DNA of 64,000 nt from Endomychus coccineus (Eukaryota > Arthropoda > Insecta > Coleoptera > Endomychidae), in contig OY294070.1 in assembly GCA_958510875.1 (NCBI GenBank), positions 3,472,001-3,536,000 of the forward strand, given 5' to 3'. This document shows, piece by piece, positions 58,411 to 64,000 of the stretch. The number at the start of each line of letters is the position of its first letter. The stretch's first letter is position 1. Position numbers and translations under genes: made by a program. The notes beneath the pieces were generated by a model. The model searched no databases. It was not told where the DNA came from and was given only the letters and a program-made list of their open reading frames with translations.

Positions 58411-59375
58411 AGAAGGAGATATATTTATAGATCGTATGATTGTAGTTTTAGATATCATTAGAAGAGTGACAGAGTATTAGTCTAAGTTTGTATAAAGTAT
58501 TGTTCCATAAATATCTGTTACCCAATAAACCACAAAAACCTACGATGGTATAATTTCACCCTTCCAAAAGACCAATTACCGACCCCTAGAACCCTGGACC
58601 TTTACATGGGTATCCTATACCAGATCTAGATACTACATACCTTTACATGACCATTAATGCCGATATTTGCATAAGTGCCCATCTTTACATGGCGATCCTT
58701 CACCTTTACAGCCCAATACGAAATCTTCAACTTCGACTAATCTTTTACCACCGAATAAGACGGTGAATTACCCCCGTGTACTCCATCTAGCCGATGTTGG
58801 ATTTTATGATGAGGAGACTTTCTCGAGTGAGAAATTTGATAACAGCTCGATATTCGATTCTCACGCCAGTTGTAAGGAAACTAGTTTATTTTGTTTCAGG
58901 TATATAAGACTTCAACTCATGTGTTATCAACGACCTCCGAAGGAGGAATGATATTTATATATCGTAAGATTGTAGTTTTAGGTATCATTAGAAAAGTGGT
59001 AGATCAATGAGTATTAGTCTAAGTCTGTAAGTATTGTTACATAAATATGTAAATGTTGCCCAATAAACCACTAAAACCTACGATGGTATAATTCCATCCT
59101 TCCAAAAGACACTAATTACCGACCCTGGATCTTTACATGGCGATCCTTCACCAGATCTAGATACTACATACCCTTACATGGCAATTAATACCGATATTTG
59201 CATCAATGCCCTTCAAGAACCTTTACATGGCCATCCTTTACATTAGATAGAGTCGAAGTTATAAGCGAGTCTTAATGAGTAATTAGTCAAGTGTCATTAG
59301 AATGGTCAGTATTAGTCTAAGTCTGCATAAGTGTTGTTAACTAGATATGTAAGTGTAGAGAATAAAAACAGTTAG
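58411..59375 (+). repeat. Tandem LTR-like repeats with an internal minisatellite
   Basis: Copy A 58411-58703 and copy B 58938-59243 share GAAGGAG...ATATTTATA, TAGTATTAGTCTAAGT-like and CCTACGATGGTATAATT blocks and an AATAAACCAC signal. A partial third copy is at 59245-59375. Both A and B follow a purine-rich tract (AAAGAAGGAG, GAAGGAGGAATG), like the polypurine tract before a 3' LTR. Each copy holds a degenerate unit of about 40 bp, CTTTACATGGC.ATCCT. The 94-codon frame between them (58667-58951) is unassigned. It is likely LTR-retrotransposon derived, without recognisable gag or pol. Confidence 0.55.
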
Positions 59376-59639
59376 GAACAAGAAAGTGCTTCAATTCAGT
59401 TTGTTATAAGCTTTTGGTCCTAAGCATCTTGGGGATGCTTATTTAGTTTGCAAAATGGTATCCTGAGGTTGTCTAGATGTCTAGTTATTAACATTGTGTA
59501 TCTGCGAATTTGTTTTGAAACTATCCCTAGCTCTGTGAACGTAAGAGTATAATCCAAATATTAAGATGCATATATAATCGATCTATAGGTAGGAAACTGT
59601 CGTTTAAGCCACCATCTACGAAGGCTGAGCTTAGTAGAA

Positions 59640-59868
59640 GACGCTCAATGTAGACTATGTCTCGAGCATTACGGAACGGCGAAACACATCATCTGTGGAT
59701 GCCCACCTGGGGAAAAAATCAGAGCTGAGCTGGTCGATAAAACACATCTCCTACCAGAATATCTTAACAAAACCTCAACCAGCACACTCATCGGCCTTAT
59801 AAAATGTCTGAACTTGCTGGGTGAACATGTATCCAGATGGGAGCCACAATATACCACACGGTCGCGGC
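59640..59868 (+). pseudogene. R1/I-like C-terminal fragment
   Basis: The frame reads EHYGTAKHIICGCPPGEKI, then RAELVDKTHLLPEYLNKT and STSTLIGLIKCLNLLGEH. This is the cysteine/histidine C-terminal domain and tail of an R1/I-like element (HII.C pattern). The 122-aa minus-strand ORF at 59669-60037 is partly its shadow. Only the 3' end remains. Confidence 0.55.
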
Positions 59869-59869
59869 A

Positions 59870-60400
59870 TCGATGTTTGACCCACTCAAAAGAGTGGAGG
59901 ACAAGATAATATTGTATTGTATAATGTTGGGGATAGTTTTGCACACCAAGACCTAACAGATGTCCCCTTCTGCTGCTGGGCCATTCAGGATTTCTCAACG
60001 GCTTCAGCAATTCCTCCAACCCTGTAGTCGATCCCATGTGCCGTACCCATGCATTTTGGAAGATAGTGCATTCAGCAACGGTGTGGATACAAATTTCGTC
60101 CTTCTATTCGAAGAACGTGAACTCTTCTTGCTCCCCTGATACGACCTTCTCAGCCGCCAGTGTCTGTTAGGATTGTCATTAGTATTCTGAGTTTATTTTT
60201 TCTTAGATTGATGAAGTCGTTAGCTCTCTTCTGGTGATAGTTTCTCAGAAGTATCTTTGACTGCCTCAGTCCTTGTAGTTCTACCTACTGATGGGATCTT
60301 TCATTGTTCAATTCTTTCTTCAGTTCTTGCAGTATTGTGCTGGCCCAGAAGTGGTCTAGGAGTCGAGATACGTTGGGGACAGTGAACAAGCATGCAGTCA
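59870..60400 (-). pseudogene. R1/I-like C-terminal fragment, opposite strand
   Basis: On the minus strand from about 60390: RLLDHFWASTILQELKKELN, then NLRKNKLRILMTILT, then after a frame change EEFTFFE, a stop, ICIHTVAECTIFQNAWV and GLEELLKPLRNPEWPSS. This is the same kind of C-terminal domain (H..AEC) as the plus-strand piece, so two tails meet head to head at about 59870. Inactive. Confidence 0.5.
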
Positions 60401-61034
60401 TGCTTATTAAAGAACTTTACCATTCACCATAACCCTGGAAACTTCACTAAAATGTGTTTGTTCCACAATTCAAATGAAGGTTGTCTCAGTAACGAAGACT
60501 TACTATAGAAAGTGGGCCGGGCCGTTGCATTTCAAAATCGACCGAATTAAGGACATAAAACGGAAGGCGTGTGCACTTTCTTACAAACATAAATATGGTT
60601 TATTTTCTCTAAGTATATGAAATATTGCGACTGCAGTTTTCGTGCAACATCATAAAATAAGTGGGTCACGATCGTGTGTGCGGTGGCGGCGGTGACTTCG
60701 GTGTGGTGTTGGTGGTGGTATGTACATGTCACTGCGCTCGGCTCTCTTAGTTTTTAAAGCCGTTGTAAAATTTTATCTGCTAAACTTAAGCGTATAGGAG
60801 AAGCAGTTACAGTGGGGGCGGGACAAATTAAACAAGACACATGCAGACTCGTAAACCGAGACGAGTGATAATTAGAAAAATTACGACACGTTGTCAAACA
60901 TCTCCAACCCAAACCGCAAGTGAAAGACATGTTACTTTCGTAAGGTCCTTACATTCGGTCTTTGATGACTTAGCACATGAACGTGCATTCATCAACGTGC
61001 CTACAGACGCACAAACTTGAAGAATGCGTGGTAC
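60401..61034. other. Non-coding stretch, no gene recognised
   Basis: A GT/GGT-rich patch lies at 60675-60725. No gene or element recognised. Confidence 0.35.
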
Positions 61035-61250
61035 ATCCCACCCTTATCTATCTATCTACATATATATATATATAAGGCAAATACCAATCACTCACTAACT
61101 CACCACGAAATCTCAAAAATTATAAAGACGATCGACTTGAAATTTGACCGGTAGGTTCGCTGTAGGACTTAGGCATCCGCTAAGAATGGATTTTTCGAAA
61201 CTTAATCCCAAACGGGGTAAAAAGGATTCGATATATTTTGACGTTTGTCA
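61035..61250 (+). mobile_element. Helentron-type 5' leader fragment
   Basis: A TATATATATAAGGCAAATAC start is followed by CACTCACTAACTCACCACG, AAATCTC, TTGAAATTTGACCGGTAGGT and GCATCCGCTAAGAATGGATT. This order is what I recall from the 5' ends of insect Helentron-type elements. Homology fades after about 61230. No matching 3' end follows in this orientation. A leader on its own has no coding capacity. Confidence 0.5.
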
Positions 61251-61789
61251 CTGCTAATATACTCAAGTAACAATTCATATGTCAGACAGATCCATAGATT
61301 AATGGATCATTATCACAGTTCAGATTGTCTATGCTATGACAGACAACATATAACTCATCAACAAGACCGGTAACGTTTACATGACAGATTGCTGGTACAA
61401 TGAGAGTCACCATGTCCTTGACAGACCATTCCGTAACATAAGCGGAGCAGTTTCAAAACTCTAGGCGGCAAGGTCTTCTTTTGTTAAACTTTTGTTTTTT
61501 AATTTTTATATATTTTTGGTAATACTAGATTAGTAGTATTTGAAATTTTGTTGCAATTGATTGATGTTCCTTCTTCAAGTATTATTAGTGTATGTACAGT
61601 CGAATGGGAGGTAGCACGCTTGATTACTAGTCAAATTTGGTCATCATATTTAATCTCAGTACTTCGTTAATTATTGAAGTTAATTATTACTTTATGGGTG
61701 GTTTTCACCCTCTTAGGGGTGAGACTGATATTTTTTCTTGTTAGAATATAAGTTATATGTGCTAAGATATGAGACCTTGCAAAAAATAA
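61251..61789. other. Non-coding stretch between two Helentron pieces
   Basis: Contains several TGACAGA-like words. No gene. A symmetric GGTTTTCACCCTCTTAGGGGTGA lies near 61700-61722 and may be part of the Helentron. Confidence 0.35.
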
Positions 61790-63030
61790 AAAAAAACGTG
61801 TGGCACTCGGGGACTGCCGCGGTGAAGCTATTGCATAGCATTTTTTCCTCAACTTATGCAATTATAATTATTTATTTATTTATTTTTAATTTATGCAGTA
61901 TTTTTTTCTTTGATATTAATTCAAGTTACACTTTTTGAGCGTGGTGACCGATAAGAAAACAATTTTTTTTCTTTTATTGAATAAATGAGAAGTTAATATC
62001 GTTTGAAATATTTTAATTATCTTACAATACATGTAGGTTATTCAGGAATTTGTTATCATTGAAACTATAGGTTTATGGTAACTGAATAACTGAAATAAGA
62101 GACATAAGTTTGAGACTTGATATCCTCTAAATATCTGGAAAATACCGCGTCAATGGTGGCCCCATATTTTGTTGTGGATTCTTGTGGATCATTATTCATT
62201 TTCAAATTCAATTTTTCCGAAAGAAAAGTTGTCAACCGCTCTGATTTTTTATCAGCGAAGTTGATGTTGAAATCGCCAGCCAAGATAAGTGGAAATTTAT
62301 TACCATTTGTACCAAGTATTTTCGATCCTTCTTCAGTGTACTCCAGTAAAGTGCGATGAATAAAATGCTCTACCTCGTCCAATTTTGGATTCGGAGAAAT
62401 GTAAATTGCTACCATGACTATGTGTAGGCCATTTCTAAGTTTGCATAAGCACGCACAAATATCTCCAAAAAATGAGCGCCTAACATTAACATCGCTAACG
62501 TGTGCAATATTTATTTCAATATTCGGAGTCATAATATTAGTTACATTATTATTATTTTGGTAAATAGCTACCCCACCTTTTGGAACAGTATCTCGTTTGA
62601 ATTGAACAATACAATTGAAATTAGGTATTTCAATCGGATTATCATGCGCCATGCAAGATTCGGTAAGAAGTAACACATTTGTTTGTCTCGTAACTGAATC
62701 TTGTAAATCGTATTTGTGACTATTTTGACTTTGGCAATTGAAAGTCATTATTGAAATGCCATTTCTATTACTAAGGAAATCTAAGACACTTTGAGCTGTC
62801 GTCTGAACACTATTTAAAGGCAGTCTTTTGAATTCTTGCAACAAAGATGCAGTCGATGCAGCTTGCCTTCGATTATTATAAAACTTGAATGTAGAATTAT
62901 CGTTTTTTGTCGTGATATACAATTTTTCAATATTAGTCACCCGAGAGAGCGCAACATAAACGAGTTCCTGTTATTTTTCGTTACGGAATTTCTTGATTCG
63001 GTCGTCGCGCTCAAAGCCCGCGATAAAAGC
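61790..63030 (-). mobile_element. Short Helentron-type element, copy 2 (interrupted)
   Basis: The 3' end (on the plus strand CGTGTGGCACTCGGGGACTG, then AAGCTATTGCATAGC at 61825-61839) matches the right end of copy 1. Coding sequence lies at 62065-62993 (-). The left end (ATAGCTTTTATCGCGGGC) reaches 63030, where a non-LTR insertion splits the palindrome; the remainder (GCAATAGCTT) reappears at 63799-63808. It has no Rep or helicase body, so it is non-autonomous. Confidence 0.7.
62065..62993 (-). pseudogene. Helentron helicase tail plus endonuclease domain, copy 2
   Basis: The frame, open from 62990, begins ELVYVALSRVTNIEKLYI, the last motif of PIF1-type Helitron helicase. The endonuclease follows: ISIMTFNCQS (62755-62726), VLLLTESCMAH, GGVAIYQNNNN, VAIYISPN, LILAGDFNINF and TIDAVFSR. 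An 8-bp tandem duplication (TTCAGTTA twice, near 62075-62090) shifts the end, replacing the SYHKPI seen in copy 1 with SVTINL. Just upstream of ELVYV the DNA reads ATAACAG, an in-frame stop but also a plausible splice acceptor. The role would be strand nicking in trans if expressed; probably dead. Confidence 0.8.
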
Positions 63031-63035
63031 TATAT

Positions 63036-63067
<32 letters not shown>

Positions 63068-63785
63068 TTTTACTCTGATCAATAGGTATAAAACCCAATT
63101 AAAGATCAGGACGATGCATACAAAAATATATAAATTAACAATTATTATCTAAACTAAATCTAAATAAAACTATATTCTAGTCCGAGAGGAGACAAAATCA
63201 AAAGAAAGAATAGCCAAAAATATTTAACACAGAAATGAACAAAGAGAAAAAACAAAGAAAGAGCTGGTAAAATATGAATATTGTGTCATCGCAGTAGGCG
63301 AGCAATCTGTTTTAGGCTAGAATTAAAAATATCATATTTAGTACTAGTGTCATTGGTGTTGTAGGCATGGCACATGCAAAATAATGGAGATAATTTAAGT
63401 AGGTTAGTACGAGGAGTTTGGAGGTAGAAAGTATTTGCAGACCGTGAGTTCAGCCGAAGAACTAGAAAATTGACTCTTTCCAGCAGCATGGGGCAGTCAA
63501 TTAGGTTATTAAGCAACTTGTACAGACTGGCCTGGAGTACATAATTATTTCTGCGAGAAAGCGATGACATATTGAATTTATCTAACAGGAAAGAATTAGG
63601 AATGCCCCTGATAGGATAAAAACCGTCTGTCCTGAAGGACAGGTACTTCAGAAAGCGGCGCTGAACAGATTCCAGGGCATCTCTATGAACGGCATAACCA
63701 GGGAACCAAACCACAGATGCGTACTCAAGCCGCGATCGCACAAATGTTATGAACAACAATTTGAGCGTGTCTATGTCTGAAAAAT
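63031..63785 (-). pseudogene. Non-LTR retrotransposon 3' fragment with (AAAT)n tail
   Basis: A 157-codon minus-strand frame (63759-63286) reads FVRSRLEYASVVWFPGYAVH, then ESVQRRFLKYLSFRTDGFYP, the conserved region after RT in Jockey-like elements, and a C-terminal tail. A 3' UTR leads to (AAAT)n, seen as (ATTT)n at 63032-63066. The element is 5' truncated and sits inside Helentron copy 2, splitting its subterminal palindrome. The intact open frame suggests a young insertion. Confidence 0.85.
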
Positions 63786-63811
63786 ATATGCAATATATGC
63801 AATAGCTTAAT

Positions 63812-64000
63812 AGAAACAGGTACTCTCAGGTCTCTGCTACGCGCGTCTAACGTATAAACTCTAACTGACGCGTAGCGAGCTCCTAGAGGCATATGTCAAA
63901 ATGATTTCGTTCGTAGCTAATTACATAGGACGTCTGGAGTTCATGCAATTATGTTTTTAGATAATTCGAACCTTCTAATTTCGATAGGCCACGTGAAAAT
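63812..64000 (+). repeat. Dispersed repeat, copy 3, cut by the window edge
   Basis: Starts GGTACTCTCAGGTCTC and matches 10678 onward, then skips about 155 bp present at 10712-10862 and resumes ATAAACTCTAACT to the end of the window. Same family as 10300-11046 and 49172-49930. Confidence 0.75.

Noticed and set aside
1..64000. CRISPR arrays, bacterial operons, tRNA and rRNA genes
   Set aside because: No spaced identical short repeats, no clustered long frames, and no complete tRNA cloverleaf or rRNA segment recognised on either strand.

Overview
This window is AT-rich eukaryotic DNA, almost certainly from an insect. I see no operons, ribosome-binding sites, CRISPR arrays or dense long genes. 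It is packed with decayed retroelements typical of insect genomes: non-LTR retrotransposons of a Jockey/CR1-like type and of an R1/I-like type with RNase H, Penelope-like elements, Helentron-type rolling-circle elements, LTR-retrotransposon remnants, inverted-repeat elements and tandem repeats. The order of insect cannot be fixed from the sequence. I found no complete host gene, only two weak candidate exons (14152-14208 + and 23258-23512 -).

Layout. 0.9-2.9 kb: Jockey-like RT fragments and an R1/I-like fragment. 7.5-9.4 kb: R1/I-like RT scraps flanking a decayed Penelope copy. 10.3-12.1 kb: a dispersed repeat and a Jockey-like C-terminus. 13.2-17.0 kb: three R1/I-like fragments. 17.0-18.2 kb: a 309-314 bp tandem repeat. 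19.3-20.8 kb: a degenerate two-module repeat. 21.6-24.5 kb: R1/I-like RT, RNase H and C-terminal pieces. 24.97-27.19 kb: the most complete non-LTR element, with endonuclease, RT and an (AAT)n tail, but disrupted. 32.1-32.5 kb: an R1/I-like internal-deletion derivative. 36.7-37.8 kb: a short Helentron-type element with only the endonuclease end. 38.1-39.2 kb: a Penelope-like RT plus GIY-YIG gene with one frameshift. 40.1-41.95 kb: a second Penelope-like element between 305-bp inverted terminal repeats that carry a hammerhead ribozyme motif. 43.9-46.5 kb: R1/I-like, Penelope, Jockey and LTR remnants abutting one another. 49.06-50.03 kb: an inverted-repeat element in a TA duplication. 53.5-53.7 kb: a foldback element. 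55.0-57.4 kb: a 585-bp tandem array in which every monomer carries a perfect tRNA-Lys 3' end (a primer-binding site on the minus strand). 58.4-59.4 kb: LTR-like tandem repeats. 59.6-60.4 kb: two opposed R1/I-like tails. 61.0-63.8 kb: Helentron pieces, one interrupted by a non-LTR insertion. The dispersed repeat seen at 10.3 and 49.2 kb recurs at the right edge.

The elements do not form a shared pathway; each is a separate selfish-element relic, with repeated nesting. The points most worth a second look are the hammerhead core in the Penelope terminal repeats, the retroelement-derived 585-bp array with its retained tRNA-Lys sequence, the endonuclease-only Helentron derivatives with matching subterminal inverted repeats, and the TA-flanked inverted-repeat element.
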